A DNA stretch of 62,172 nt from the NCBI GenBank assembly GCA_003370465.1, contig QQTG01000017.1, positions 1-62,172 on the forward strand, read 5' to 3'. Shown in pieces: positions 44,402 to 53,635 of the stretch. Position 1 is the first letter of the stretch. Every line of letters starts with the position of its first letter. The notes under the pieces are model-generated. The model made no database searches. It was given only the letters and a program-made list of their open reading frames with translations, and had not been told where the DNA came from. A program made the position numbers and the translations under genes. The DNA is from Kangiella sp. HD9-110m-PIT-SAG07. GTDB taxonomy: Bacteria > Pseudomonadota > Gammaproteobacteria > Enterobacterales > Kangiellaceae.

Positions 44402-45265
44402 ATGATCATTGTTAAGACCATTGCAGAGTTACAGGACGCGCTTTTTCAGCAACGTCAACAAGCTAAAACCATTGGCTTTGTACCCACAATGGGCAACCTA
44501 CATCATGGCCATTTAAGTCTGGTCGACAAGGCAAAGGAAGTGGCTGATATTGTTGTCGTAAGTCTTTTTGTTAACCCTACCCAGTTTGGACCAAACGAAG
44601 ACTTTGATTCATATCCTCGAACCTTTGAAGCAGATTGCGAAAAACTACACAATCATAATACCGACATCGTGTTTGCGCCTAGTGTCGAAGAAGTTTACCC
44701 AGGGTTTGCACAGAATAAGACTCAACCCAATCTAACAAAAGTCCACGTCGCTGAACTCGGTAAAGATCACTGCGGAGCTGCTCGTCCAGGACATTTCGAT
44801 GGCGTCACCACCATTGTCAGCAAGCTATTTAATATGGTTCGACCTGATTTTGCAGTATTCGGTCAAAAGGACTTTCAACAACTGGCGATTATTCGGCGCA
44901 TGGTACAGGACCTCAATATTCCGGTTACGATTATTGGCGCACCTATTTTGCGTGAAGAGAACGGCCTCGCCATGAGCTCTCGTAATGGCTACTTGTCACA
45001 AGAGCAAAAAGATCAAGCGGCGGGGATTCACCGAGTCCTAACATGGGCTAAAGAACAGCTCATCACTCACAAGCTAAGCTTTGATAGCGTCGAACAAAGT
45101 GCTGTAGAGCAACTTACCAACCAAGGGTTTCGCGTCGACTACTTTAATGTAAGTAATGCTGATACACTTCAGGTGGCCGAAGTCTCTGATAAAAAACTGG
45201 TCATCTTGGCAGCAGCTTATCTCGGTAAAGTACGTCTAATCGATAATGTAACTCTGACCATCTGA
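44402..45265 (+). CDS. panC: Pantothenate synthetase
   Basis: A 287-residue ligase joining pantoate and beta-alanine. The opening VPTMGNLHHGHLSLV carries the HxGH nucleotide motif, and FVNPTQFGPNEDFDSYPR, FGQKDFQQL and LAMSSRNGYL follow. Co-transcribed with panB. Confidence 0.97.
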   Translation: MIIVKTIAELQDALFQQRQQAKTIGFVPTMGNLHHGHLSLVDKAKEVADIVVVSLFVNPTQFGPNEDFDSYPRTFEADCEKLHNHNTDIVFAPSVEEVYPGFAQNKTQPNLTKVHVAELGKDHCGAARPGHFDGVTTIVSKLFNMVRPDFAVFGQKDFQQLAIIRRMVQDLNIPVTIIGAPILREENGLAMSSRNGYLSQEQKDQAAGIHRVLTWAKEQLITHKLSFDSVEQSAVEQLTNQGFRVDYFNVSNADTLQVAEVSDKKLVILAAAYLGKVRLIDNVTLTI

Positions 45266-45373
45266 GTCTTTAGCTTCTAAGCTCCGGAGTTATGAACCTT
45301 GATCCGGTTCGCTCTGCTATCCGACGGAATAGACGCTATTGCTTCTTGATGCTTTCCCCTTTTATTGATTTGT

Positions 45374-45410
45374 TTTATGCTGAGAGTTCAGTTTAAGCTG
45401 AGAGCATAAA
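45374..45410 (+). promoter_or_regulatory. Symmetric element upstream of acs
   Basis: TTTATGCT (45374–45381) and AGCATAAA (45403–45410) form an inverted repeat. Inside it GCTGAGAG occurs twice in direct orientation (45379–45386 and 45397–45404), 18 nt apart. The element ends 27 nt before the acs start and could be an operator or an RNA hairpin. The upstream part of this 172-nt gap shows no clear panC terminator. Confidence 0.4.
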
Positions 45411-45437
45411 AAAGATTAATCATTACAGGAGTCAGCA

Positions 45438-47369
45438 ATGTCAGAGGTGAAAACCTATCCCATCATCAACAATCCTCAGTATAAGCCTCATATTGATGAA
45501 GACACTTACCACCGCATGTATCAACAATCGGTGCAAGAACCTGATAAGTTCTGGTCGCGTATGGCGCACCAGTTTATTGACTGGTTTGAACCGTGGGAAG
45601 AGGTCAGTAATGTTGATTACCACAAAGCAGACATCAGCTGGTTTAAAGGCGGTAAACTCAACGCTTCTTATAACTGTATTGATCGTCATTTAAAGGATAA
45701 AGCAGACCATACGGCTATTATTTGGGAAGGCGATGAACCGGATCAACAACGATACATCAGCTTTCAAGAACTGCATGATGAAGTTTGTCGCTTCGCTAAC
45801 GCTTTAAAAGCTCGTGGCGTCAAAAAAGGCGACCGAGTCTGTATTTATATGCCAATGATTCCCGAGGTAGGCTACGCTATGCTGGCTTGCGCGCGTATCG
45901 GTGCGATCCATTCAGTTGTGTTTGGTGGTTTTTCTCCTGAAGCATTAAAAAGCCGTATTCTCGATAGCGACTGCCAAGTTTTAGTGACGGCGGATGCTGG
46001 CGTTCGTGGTGGCAAACAAGTCCCACTCAAGGCCAACGCAGACGAAGCATTAGCGGGCTGCCCTGATGTTCATACGGTCATGGTGGTTAAAAGTCAGGGT
46101 AACAACATCGCTTGGGCTCAAGAGCGTGATGTTGATTACAATGAATTTAAAAAAGACATGGAAACTGAGTGCGCGGCAGAAGTTATGGATGCCGAAGATC
46201 CGTTATTTATTCTGTATACCTCAGGCTCAACGGGCCAACCAAAAGGCGTAATGCACACTACGGGCGGCTATATGCTTTACACCGCCATGACACACAAATA
46301 TATTTTTGATTATCACGATGATGACATTTATTGGTGTACAGCCGATGCGGGTTGGATCACCGGACACTCCTACATTTTCTACGGCCCATTAGCGAATGGT
46401 GCCACTACATTGATGTTTGAAGGCGTGCCGAATTACCCCACAACATCACGCTTCTGGGAAATCGTAGACAAGCATAAGGTTAGTCTTTTCTACACAGCAC
46501 CAACGGCGATTCGAGCATTGATGGCTGGCGGTGATGAGGCCGTTACGAAAACATCTCGTCAGTCACTTCGTATTCTGGGTACGGTCGGCGAGCCGATTAA
46601 TCCCGAAGCTTGGGAGTGGTACTTTAACGTGGTTGGCGAAAAGAACTGTCCTATCGTCGATACTTGGTGGCAAACTGAAACAGGCGGCATTATGATTTCG
46701 CCCCTTCCTGGTGCCACAGAATTAAAGCCCGGTTCAGCCACACGTCCGTTTTTTGGCGTACAGCCGGCACTGCTTGATACAGATGCTAAAGAGCTTGACG
46801 GTGTCGCCAGCGGCAGCTTAGTCATGAAACATTCATGGCCGGGTCAAATGCGCTCTGTCTGGGGTGATCATCAACGTTTTTACGATACCTACTTTTCGCA
46901 ATTCCCAGGGTATTACTTCTCGGGCGACGGTGCTCAACGTGATGGCGATGGTTTTTATTGGATTACTGGCCGTATGGATGACGTTTTAAACGTCTCGGGC
47001 CATCGCATGGGTACTGCCGAAATCGAAAGCGCTTTAGTGCTGCATGACTCTGTTGCAGAAGCCGCTGTGGTAGGTTATCCCCATGACATTAAAGGCCAAG
47101 GCATTTATGTTTACGTCAATTTAATGAAGGGTAAACAAAGTTCTGACGAGCTTCGAAAAGAACTGATTGCGCATGTCGCTAAAGAAATTGGCCCAATCGC
47201 CAAGCCAGATAAATTACAGTTTGCCGACGATTTACCAAAAACACGTTCAGGAAAAATTATGCGCCGAATCCTGCGCAAAATTGCCGAGGACGATATTGAG
47301 AACATTGGTGATACGTCAACTTTGGCCGAGCCGGCTGTTGTTGAGAAGTTGATCAAAGAGAAACTTTAA
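45438..47369 (+). CDS. acs: Acetyl-CoA synthetase
   Basis: A 643-residue AMP-forming ligase that activates acetate. Core motifs are [62 protein letters not shown], and the C-terminal [11 protein letters not shown] with the lysine that is acetylated in other bacteria. AGGAG lies upstream of the ATG. It could use acetyl units made from meta-cleavage products, but no link is shown. Confidence 0.97.
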   Translation: MSEVKTYPIINNPQYKPHIDEDTYHRMYQQSVQEPDKFWSRMAHQFIDWFEPWEEVSNVDYHKADISWFKGGKLNASYNCIDRHLKDKADHTAIIWEGDEPDQQRYISFQELHDEVCRFANALKARGVKKGDRVCIYMPMIPEVGYAMLACARIGAIHSVVFGGFSPEALKSRILDSDCQVLVTADAGVRGGKQVPLKANADEALAGCPDVHTVMVVKSQGNNIAWAQERDVDYNEFKKDMETECAAEVMDAEDPLFILYTSGSTGQPKGVMHTTGGYMLYTAMTHKYIFDYHDDDIYWCTADAGWITGHSYIFYGPLANGATTLMFEGVPNYPTTSRFWEIVDKHKVSLFYTAPTAIRALMAGGDEAVTKTSRQSLRILGTVGEPINPEAWEWYFNVVGEKNCPIVDTWWQTETGGIMISPLPGATELKPGSATRPFFGVQPALLDTDAKELDGVASGSLVMKHSWPGQMRSVWGDHQRFYDTYFSQFPGYYFSGDGAQRDGDGFYWITGRMDDVLNVSGHRMGTAEIESALVLHDSVAEAAVVGYPHDIKGQGIYVYVNLMKGKQSSDELRKELIAHVAKEIGPIAKPDKLQFADDLPKTRSGKIMRRILRKIAEDDIENIGDTSTLAEPAVVEKLIKEKL

Positions 47370-47386
47370 TTAGTTGTTAGAAGGTG

Positions 47387-48277
47387 TTAGTCCGAGCTCT
47401 TAACTCGGGCTTTTGCCTTCTCTAACCATTCATCGGTTACCACAAAGCCACGCATAATTTCTTTACCTTCACGCATACCCACCACCTGCTGAATTCGTTG
47501 AAATTCATAACGTTCATTATGCCCATGAATCAGTATCGCACGATCGTCCAGTAATGATAGGTCCTGCACTTCATCGCCCGTGACAGGGGACAGCCAATAC
47601 ATTTTCGGCAAAATATACCACTCAATGCTGGAGCTTAGTTGTAGATGCGCAAAATCCTCCCAGGTGGTCCAAAACCCTTTCAGATGCTGGGGGTTTACTT
47701 CCCGCGGAAACCGGAACTGCTCTTTCATAAAGCTATCTAAGGGATAAAATAATCGACCTCGGGTCAAAACCTTAACTTGGTCAACTTTAATATCCTGAGC
47801 CTTTAACCATGGCTTAATAGTTGGATTCTTAGACAGCGCTAACTGGTGTTCGAATAGACGCTCATGCTTGTTATCAAATCGGTCACGAAGATTAGGGCCA
47901 ACCCAGTGACTAAGTTGAGTTCCGGAGCCTACCTGAAGGTAAAACTTGACGGCCAGCTCGCAATGGAGATGAGTATCGAGAACACTATCATAAATTAAAG
48001 AGTCAAATTCACCGAAGGTGTGTTTATCGATAATGACTTGGAGATTGTGACTAATGATATTGAGGCTGTTACATTGGCTTGTTAAATGTTGCCATAACTG
48101 TTCGAAGTAGACTCCAAGGCGGTGAGTTTTCTTGTAATCAAAACCGTTATAAACCGTCATACGGCTCATTAACTCATGAGTGCTCATGTGGCGAGTTAAA
48201 GCCAATAGCTCCGGCGCTCGCAACATCCAGTCTAGATCATTATTATGGCGTGTCATATAGCCCCAATCGTAAGCCAC
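47387..48277 (-). CDS. DUF1853 family protein
   Basis: A 296-residue soluble protein recognised as DUF1853 from LDWMLRAPELL, LGVYFEQLWQHL, NLQVIIDKHTFGEFDSLIYD and LAVKFYLQVG. The middle region with conserved D/E and K residues resembles nuclease-like folds, but no function is established. The frame starts with a GTG at 48277; an ATG at 48256 is the alternative. Its 3' end overlaps the acs terminator. Confidence 0.8.
   Translation of the reverse strand: MAYDWGYMTRHNNDLDWMLRAPELLALTRHMSTHELMSRMTVYNGFDYKKTHRLGVYFEQLWQHLTSQCNSLNIISHNLQVIIDKHTFGEFDSLIYDSVLDTHLHCELAVKFYLQVGSGTQLSHWVGPNLRDRFDNKHERLFEHQLALSKNPTIKPWLKAQDIKVDQVKVLTRGRLFYPLDSFMKEQFRFPREVNPQHLKGFWTTWEDFAHLQLSSSIEWYILPKMYWLSPVTGDEVQDLSLLDDRAILIHGHNERYEFQRIQQVVGMREGKEIMRGFVVTDEWLEKAKARVKSSD
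47392..47415 (+). terminator. acs terminator inside the end of the DUF1853 gene
   Basis: CCGAG and CTCGG arms around a 7-nt loop are followed by GCTTTT on the plus strand. It lies within the last codons of the convergent DUF1853 gene. Confidence 0.55.
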
Positions 48278-48330
48278 CCTATATGTCTTGGCGTTATCAT
48301 AGCAGAAAACCGCTGGATTGAGGCCCCCAT

Positions 48331-48480
48331 AAAAAAACAGGGCCCGCTTCAGTTAAAAGCGGGTCCTGTTTACTGAGGTATGAACTTCACAGGGGTAGTC
48401 TAATCAAGGAGAGAAAATTCATACTGAGGATGGTTCACTAAGGGGTAATAAGTTTCCCAACCTTTGATTAAAACTATACC
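48331..48480 (-). ncRNA. Candidate small RNA ending at the orphan terminator
   Basis: Read on the minus strand, the sequence before the terminator can fold GTATGAA with TTCATAC (plus-strand 48378–48384 and about 48420–48426). Its loop contains TCTCTCCTTGA and a CCCCT run, both complementary to Shine-Dalgarno sequences, as seen in trans-acting sRNAs. The 5' end is not fixed: TATAGT near 48475 could be a -10 element, but a -35 is unclear. No open frame of note lies here. Confidence 0.4.
48336..48371 (-). terminator. Strong terminator with no assigned gene
   Basis: On the minus strand a stem with arms AAACAGGACCCGCTT and AAGCGGGCCCTGTTT (one mismatch) is followed by a seven-T run at 48331–48337. 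Both flanking genes start, not end, in this region. Confidence 0.8.
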
Positions 48481-48647
48481 TAAAATTAGTGTTAGAATAT
48501 CTAGGGTTTAAGTAAAACTGCGAAAAGATATGTAAATGCCGCTGACTATTCTTTACATTCGATATAGCTCCCCCATGATAATATGTCGAATAACTGGTTG
48601 TTTTATATCAACTAAAGCGTCCAAAGTCAGTGTTAACAGAGAACATT

Positions 48648-49346
48648 ATGGTCAAATTATTATTAGCCGACGATGACATCGAGCTTTGCCAGCTTCTTCA
48701 AGAATACCTTTCTCAAGAAGGCTTTGAGATTACCGTTGCTCACGATGGTGATTCCGCAGCAAAGTTGATTTTAAACGACACCTTCGACTTAATGGTGTTG
48801 GATGTCATGTTGCCTAATTTAAACGGCTTCGACGTGCTAAAAGAAGTTCGTAAAGAATCACAAGTTCCAATCTTAATGCTAACCGCTCGTGGCGATGAAA
48901 TTGATCGTATTGTTGGCTTGGAGTTAGGTGCTGATGACTATATCGGCAAGCCCTGCAACCCACGAGAGTTAACAGCACGTATTCGCTCAATCCTAAGACG
49001 TACCGAAACTGACTACAGTCGGCAGAAAAATAAGCTACGCTCTATTCATCAGGATGACCTATACATTAACCCCGGCTCTCGAGAAGCGCTGGTTAATAAC
49101 AAAGCCATCAAACTTACCGCAACCGAATTCGATATTTTATACTTACTCGTGAGCCAAGCCGGTGAACTGGTAAAGCGTGACCACTTATCCGAAAAGTGCT
49201 TAGGGCGGTCACTGGAAGCTTATGATCGCAGTATTGATATGCATATCAGCAACCTTCGGCGTAAACTCGGCACCGATATAAAAGGTGAGGAACGCATCAA
49301 AACTGTCCGCGGTGTCGGCTATCAATATGTTACGCACGATACGTAG
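48648..49346 (+). CDS. cpxR: OmpR-family response regulator, CpxR-like
   Basis: A 232-residue regulator. The receiver domain has the acidic pocket ADDD near residue 8–10, phospho-acceptor Asp52 in LMVLDVMLP, and the conserved Lys in IGKPCNPRE. The winged-helix DNA-binding domain ends with RSIDMHISNLRRKLG and RTVRGVGYQY. The similarity to CpxR is strong in the receiver and linker. The ATG at 48648 is preferred over a GTG at 48630. Its end overlaps the kinase start by 20 nt. Confidence 0.88.
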   Translation: MVKLLLADDDIELCQLLQEYLSQEGFEITVAHDGDSAAKLILNDTFDLMVLDVMLPNLNGFDVLKEVRKESQVPILMLTARGDEIDRIVGLELGADDYIGKPCNPRELTARIRSILRRTETDYSRQKNKLRSIHQDDLYINPGSREALVNNKAIKLTATEFDILYLLVSQAGELVKRDHLSEKCLGRSLEAYDRSIDMHISNLRRKLGTDIKGEERIKTVRGVGYQYVTHDT

Positions 49347-50751
49347 ACTCGCCAAACCCAACCTCTTTTGGAAGATCTTTTTATGGTTCTGGTTAGCCAC
49401 ACTTCTAACCTTAACCAGCGTTATCTTTCTCTATAGCATGACCTCGCAGGATACAAGATTAGTACCGATTACTGCCAAAGAATCGGAGCTTCTGCGCCAA
49501 ACCGCCATTACCATTCAGTTGCGGCATGTTATCGAAGAGTATCAAAATGGATTACCTATCCAACCAAACGGCTCGACCAAAGAGTTGGACAATACTTTTA
49601 TTATCAATAATCAGGGCTATGAGATTTCTGGCAAAACCGTACCCGAAGTCATCTACCAACTAAGCGCTTACTACAAACAACGTAATCGCCCTGCTACGGT
49701 CACTATCAATAATTATTCATATTCGGGCCCAGAAATTGTTTTCAATCGTGGTCAGTACTACCTGTTATTTATTAAGCAAAAAAGCCAGCAACATTTCAGC
49801 ACTTTGGTTTCTGAATTTTTCCACTCCATCAGTATCTGGCAGATCTTAGCTGCGCTCGGAATCAGCTTTTTAGTTTGCTTTGCGTTAGCTTGGTATTTAA
49901 CTCGACCGATCCACCAGTTACAGAGAGCGACTAAAGCTATCGCTAAGGGCAATTTACAAGCTCGAGCCAAAGATTTTATTGGTAAACGTGCTGATGAATT
50001 CCACGATTTAGCAGAAGATTTTGACTTAATGGCTGATCGGATTAACCGTATTATTATGTCCCAAAAACGTTTGCTCAGCGATGTATCTCACGAGTTACGC
50101 TCCCCGCTTACACGTATGCAGATTGCCGCAAGTTTAGCACTCAAACACAATCAGACAGACCAAAATCAATCAGCCTGTACTAAGCATATCGAACGTATCG
50201 AGGTCGAAGTTGAACGTCTTGATGAGTTGATTGGTGAGTTGTTGCAAGTTGCAGCCTTAGAGCGTGGCCAGCAACATCAACAAGTTGATACCTTTGTGGT
50301 CAATGATTTGCTTGATGTCATCATTAGCGATGCGCAGTTTGAAGCGGCAGCCAACAATAAAGAAGTCTTGTTTGCTCAAAGCCCAACCATTAATTTTACT
50401 GGCTATTATAATCTTCTCGCTCGCTCTGTGGAAAACGTTATCCGTAACGCTATTCGCCACACACCCGATGGAACCAAGGTTTCAGTCAGCATAAAAAAAG
50501 CTGGCCGTTACTTCCTCATCATCATACAAGATGAAGGTCTCGGCGTTGAACAAGACCACTTAAGTAAAATTTTTGAACCATTCTACCGACCGACTGAAGC
50601 TCGCGAGCGCAGCTCTGGTGGTACTGGTCTAGGGCTGACTATCGCCAAACGTGGTGTGGAAGTAAATGGCGGCACTATAGAAGCTGAAAACGCTGAAGGC
50701 GGTGGTTTACGAGTGACGATTAGTTTGAAGAGTAACTCCAAGCCTAATTAA
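49327..50751 (+). CDS. cpxA: Sensor histidine kinase, CpxA-like
   Basis: A 474-residue membrane kinase. Two transmembrane helices (about 15–37 and 175–195) bracket a periplasmic sensor of about 135 residues. HAMP follows (LTRPIHQLQRATKAIAKGNLQARA), then the H box SDVSHELRSPLTRMQ, N box NVIRNAIRHTP, and the G boxes DEGLGV and GGTGLGLTIAKRG. It pairs with the overlapping CpxR-like regulator and probably senses envelope stress. No CpxP homologue is adjacent. The longer frame from 49285 lies wholly within the regulator gene. Confidence 0.88.
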   Translation: MLRTIRRLAKPNLFWKIFLWFWLATLLTLTSVIFLYSMTSQDTRLVPITAKESELLRQTAITIQLRHVIEEYQNGLPIQPNGSTKELDNTFIINNQGYEISGKTVPEVIYQLSAYYKQRNRPATVTINNYSYSGPEIVFNRGQYYLLFIKQKSQQHFSTLVSEFFHSISIWQILAALGISFLVCFALAWYLTRPIHQLQRATKAIAKGNLQARAKDFIGKRADEFHDLAEDFDLMADRINRIIMSQKRLLSDVSHELRSPLTRMQIAASLALKHNQTDQNQSACTKHIERIEVEVERLDELIGELLQVAALERGQQHQQVDTFVVNDLLDVIISDAQFEAAANNKEVLFAQSPTINFTGYYNLLARSVENVIRNAIRHTPDGTKVSVSIKKAGRYFLIIIQDEGLGVEQDHLSKIFEPFYRPTEARERSSGGTGLGLTIAKRGVEVNGGTIEAENAEGGGLRVTISLKSNSKPN

Positions 50752-51430
50752 AAATACTCCACAATAAAAACAGTGCCAGAGCAATGAGGAAACCACCCAA
50801 GATACGGTCAATCCAATGTCCAAACTGATTAAAGAATCCGCGTACTTTATTGCTCGATAAAATATACGACAAGAAGACAAACCATGCAGCCGTCACTATT
50901 GCCATCCAAACACCGTAAAAACCTTGTATGGCTAAAGGCGTCGTCGCATCTACCAGCGTAGTGAATAATGATAAAAAGAATAATGTCGCTTTGGGATTAA
51001 GGACGTTAGTCACAAAGCCTTGGCGAAATGCTTTGCCGTCGGTCATAAGTTTCTGAGCTTTTAAGGTCTTCCCTTCTTCGACTTGGCTGACGCTATTGGC
51101 ACTAGAGGTTTCAGCCTTAGCCTGTATCGCACCATAACCAATATAAATCAGGTAACCTGCGCCCGCTAGCTGAATCAGCTTGAACAGCCATTCTGTACTC
51201 TGAATCAAAATTCCTACACCCATCACCGCATAAGCGACATGGACAAAAATCGCCAGTCCAATGCCAAGACTAGTGATGATGGCAAAGCGCTTACCAAACA
51301 CTAGTGACTGCCGCATCACGATTGCAAAGTCAGGGCCCGGGCTCATGACTGCTAAAAGGTGTGCTGAAGCAATTAATAAAAACTGCTGCCAATACTCAGC
51401 TAAGCTTTGAATAAACTCCTGAAACCACAT
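50744..51430 (-). CDS. LysE/RhtB-family amino acid exporter
   Basis: A 228-residue protein with about six helices. The family signature is LAVMSPGPDFAIVMRQSLVFGKRFA near the N-terminus and NVLNPKATLFFLSLFTT in the middle. Members export amino acids such as lysine, homoserine or threonine; the substrate cannot be read here. A 40-residue polar loop after helix 3 (ETSSANSVSQVEEG) is longer than usual. It is translationally coupled to the DedA gene. Confidence 0.9.
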   Translation of the reverse strand: MWFQEFIQSLAEYWQQFLLIASAHLLAVMSPGPDFAIVMRQSLVFGKRFAIITSLGIGLAIFVHVAYAVMGVGILIQSTEWLFKLIQLAGAGYLIYIGYGAIQAKAETSSANSVSQVEEGKTLKAQKLMTDGKAFRQGFVTNVLNPKATLFFLSLFTTLVDATTPLAIQGFYGVWMAIVTAAWFVFLSYILSSNKVRGFFNQFGHWIDRILGGFLIALALFLLWSIFN

Positions 51431-52206
51431 TAACCGATCACTTCCAGAATTTTTTTCGACAACTCAATCATTAAAGATCCGTATGAACTTAGAATGAGGA
51501 ACACAATAACGCCTATAAATACCAGAGATGTGGCAGAAAGTTTTAAGCCAAAGTAATTCGAGTAATCAAAACTTTCACCGGTACGATGTGCTTTTCTTTT
51601 CGAGAGTAACTGTCGCATATAGCCGCCAAACAGCCATAAACAAACAGCCATAATCACCAAGCAAGCCAACAAAATAATTACTTCGTGTTTCTGGAATGTT
51701 AGAGCAGCGCCTAACACCACCCCAGGCATCAAATATACCGGTGCCCAGATTAAAGTCGCAAGCACAACTGCCAACAAAAACTTCTTCGCAGGCATATCCA
51801 AAATCCCCGCGATAAGCGAGATCACCGCTCGAATCGGACCGATAAACTGCCCGATCAATATTCCGGCAAAACCATGCTTTTTGAAAAAGGTTTCCGAGCG
51901 ATGAAGTAAGACTTGGTGGCGCTCGACCCAGGGCCAATGATGTATTCGATCTTTGAACGCAACCCCTACTAAGTAGGACACAGCCTGTCCTGAGGTCGCG
52001 CCAGCAAAGCTAAAGAATGCTATCGGCCAGAATCCCAAGGTCCCAGCCCCTATTAAGCTGCCAACGCCCACCAATAACAACCAACCAGGCATGGCCAAGC
52101 CGATAATAGCCAGCGACTCGAGGAACGCTATAGCGAATACTGCCGCCCCAGCCCAATGTGGGTTGGCACGAATCCAGTCAATGATGTTATTTACAATCTC
52201 TTCCAT
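51430..52206 (-). CDS. DedA-family membrane protein
   Basis: A 258-residue DedA/SNARE-associated (VTT domain) protein. It has FLESLAIIGLAMPGWLLL, the central FFKKHGFAGILIGQFIGPIRAVISLIAG with the conserved arginine and glycine, and helices to the C-terminus. Family members are implicated in undecaprenyl-phosphate or phospholipid recycling across the membrane. Its stop overlaps the LysE-type start. Confidence 0.92.
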   Translation of the reverse strand: MEEIVNNIIDWIRANPHWAGAAVFAIAFLESLAIIGLAMPGWLLLVGVGSLIGAGTLGFWPIAFFSFAGATSGQAVSYLVGVAFKDRIHHWPWVERHQVLLHRSETFFKKHGFAGILIGQFIGPIRAVISLIAGILDMPAKKFLLAVVLATLIWAPVYLMPGVVLGAALTFQKHEVIILLACLVIMAVCLWLFGGYMRQLLSKRKAHRTGESFDYSNYFGLKLSATSLVFIGVIVFLILSSYGSLMIELSKKILEVIG

Positions 52207-52411
52207 GGGAGCTAATGATGAATAAAGTTACGTTAAAAGTCGATCTATTTTTACGAGAGCTACGTATTACCTAGTTTTCTGCCCCCTAAAAGATATGGCA
52301 CATAGCATGACAGGTTCGCCACTACTCTTGTGGCTAGGTCTTACTTGCTTATTTTAAAGGCCTCGTTTATCGTTTGCCTATTAAATTAGGCTTTTAGGGA
52401 TTCTAGAAATC

Positions 52412-52858
52412 ATGAGCGACAACTACAAAACCATTATTCAACAACGTCAGCCACAAGACATAGAAATTTTTCATAACGTTCATCCAGACGTAAAACCACC
52501 GAAAGTAGATCTTGACGATCTATACAGTGATCATGAAAAGATTAATGATTATCGTTCGTCGGGGGAGCTTATTCGAAATTTAGCTAAAACTATTAAGCAG
52601 TGGCGAAAGCATATGCCAAAAGACGCCGAACCAACTATTGTCGCAATGCTCAACGGAGGCCTACAAATTCAAGTTTCGCGTCTAGTACAAGAGTCTTTCC
52701 ACGGCATTCGAATTGAAGGTTCCGCAGGCGGCAACCCTTGTATGGTCCTTTCACACCAAAGCAACGTCGAGTTGTTATGTTATGTACAGAAGGTTCCAGA
52801 AGAAGAACCAGAACGCCGCATCGGCTTCGTCATTGATGGCGAGGAAACCGAAGAATAA
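52412..52858 (+). CDS. Conserved-looking hypothetical acidic protein
   Basis: A 148-residue soluble, acidic protein without signal peptide or membrane segment. I do not recognise a family. The N-terminal third is polar (PPKVDLDDLYSDHEKIND), the middle is helical (LIRNLAKTIKQWRKHMP), and the C-terminal half looks like a small beta-rich fold (GLQIQVSRLVQESFHGIRIEG, VELLCYVQKV). An AGGGA lies about 14 nt upstream. The 205-nt upstream region holds only a small GCCAC/GTGGC hairpin near 52320–52336. It converges with the ACT-like gene. Confidence 0.7.
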   Translation: MSDNYKTIIQQRQPQDIEIFHNVHPDVKPPKVDLDDLYSDHEKINDYRSSGELIRNLAKTIKQWRKHMPKDAEPTIVAMLNGGLQIQVSRLVQESFHGIRIEGSAGGNPCMVLSHQSNVELLCYVQKVPEEEPERRIGFVIDGEETEE

Positions 52859-52873
52859 GCAGCCTTTAAACAA

Positions 52874-52901
52874 CTACAGGAAGTTAGATAGCTTCCTGTA
52901 G
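52874..52901. terminator. Hairpin between two convergent genes
   Basis: CTACAGGAAG and CTTCCTGTAG are perfect ten-base arms with an 8-nt loop. The hairpin includes the stop codon and last codons of the minus-strand ACT-like gene and lies 15 nt after the plus-strand gene, so it may end both transcripts. The T runs are weak. Confidence 0.6.
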
Positions 52902-53477
52902 ATCTTCATCAAAATTAACCACCAAGTGTACACTGAGCTTTTCGGCCAAAAGCTGCAACTCACGTTCAACCTCATCAATATCAAATATAAAATCCGTTGA
53001 TACCTGAAGTCTAACTTTATAAGCCTGCCGCCCCTTATCACAAATATATCGTTTACGGGTTAGCTCATCCACCACTAACTGATTTTGCGCCAAAGTACGT
53101 AATAATTCGACATCTACCGCCTTGCTTCTCAAACCATACAGTTCGATTTCAAAACTGATTTTATCGCTTGATAATGCATTACTTGACGAATTAGCGGGGG
53201 AAAACTCAAAATGTAAACGTTCTGAGTTTAAACTTTCAAGGCACGCCCTAAAGGGGCCAAAGTAGGCAAGGTTAATTGATATATAAAATAATCCGTTAAA
53301 AGTTTTATCCATTCTATTAAAACGAGAAGCCTGTAACCGCCCGTTAAAACGATTAATAATTTCAGAGAGGGTGACAATAATCAACTCATTATCACTTCCT
53401 GTCACAGAAACGATCACATCCATGTCTTCCTGCTCCGAATACCGCAAACTATCACTACGCTCAGTTTCGTTGCGCAT
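52884..53477 (-). CDS. Stand-alone tandem ACT protein resembling the SerB regulatory half
   Basis: A 197-residue soluble protein. Residues about 19–95 (DVIVSVTGSDNELIIVTLSEII) match the pattern of the first ACT domain of SerB phosphoserine phosphatase, and residues about 110–190 (LLRTLAQNQLVVDELTRKRY, DEVERELQLLAEKLSVHLVV) match the second, including the register just before the HAD domain would begin. The protein then ends at NFDEDLQEAI; the HAD phosphatase with its DxDxT motif is missing, and the DNA beyond is an unrelated gene on the other strand. I infer an amino-acid-sensing or partner-regulating role. The match is by eye and remote. Confidence 0.6.
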   Translation of the reverse strand: MRNETERSDSLRYSEQEDMDVIVSVTGSDNELIIVTLSEIINRFNGRLQASRFNRMDKTFNGLFYISINLAYFGPFRACLESLNSERLHFEFSPANSSSNALSSDKISFEIELYGLRSKAVDVELLRTLAQNQLVVDELTRKRYICDKGRQAYKVRLQVSTDFIFDIDEVERELQLLAEKLSVHLVVNFDEDLQEAI

Positions 53478-53635
53478 CCTAATTCACTCCATATATTCCA
53501 CCAGCACACTAAAAAATTACTACATTTATGGTTGTGATGCAAATAACAAAGCTTTGTTAAATGTTACAGAAGATTATTGCCATCCCCCTTACCAGCTTCT
53601 AATATGTTGATAAATCAAAGCAATGGAGCCGCAAC

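Larger units (their letters stand above)
48278..48647. other. Intergenic region between the DUF1853 gene and the CpxRA-like genes
   Basis: About 370 nt without a protein-coding gene. It contains a strong terminator-like hairpin pointing to the minus strand (48331–48371), a further stem-loop next to it, and the promoters of the two divergent flanking genes. The terminator belongs to neither flanking gene, which suggests a small RNA. Confidence 0.7.

Noticed and set aside
52700..52884. Frameshifted HAD phosphatase that would complete SerB
   Set aside because: The minus strand beyond 52884 shows no DxDxT motif in any frame, and the region encodes another protein on the plus strand.
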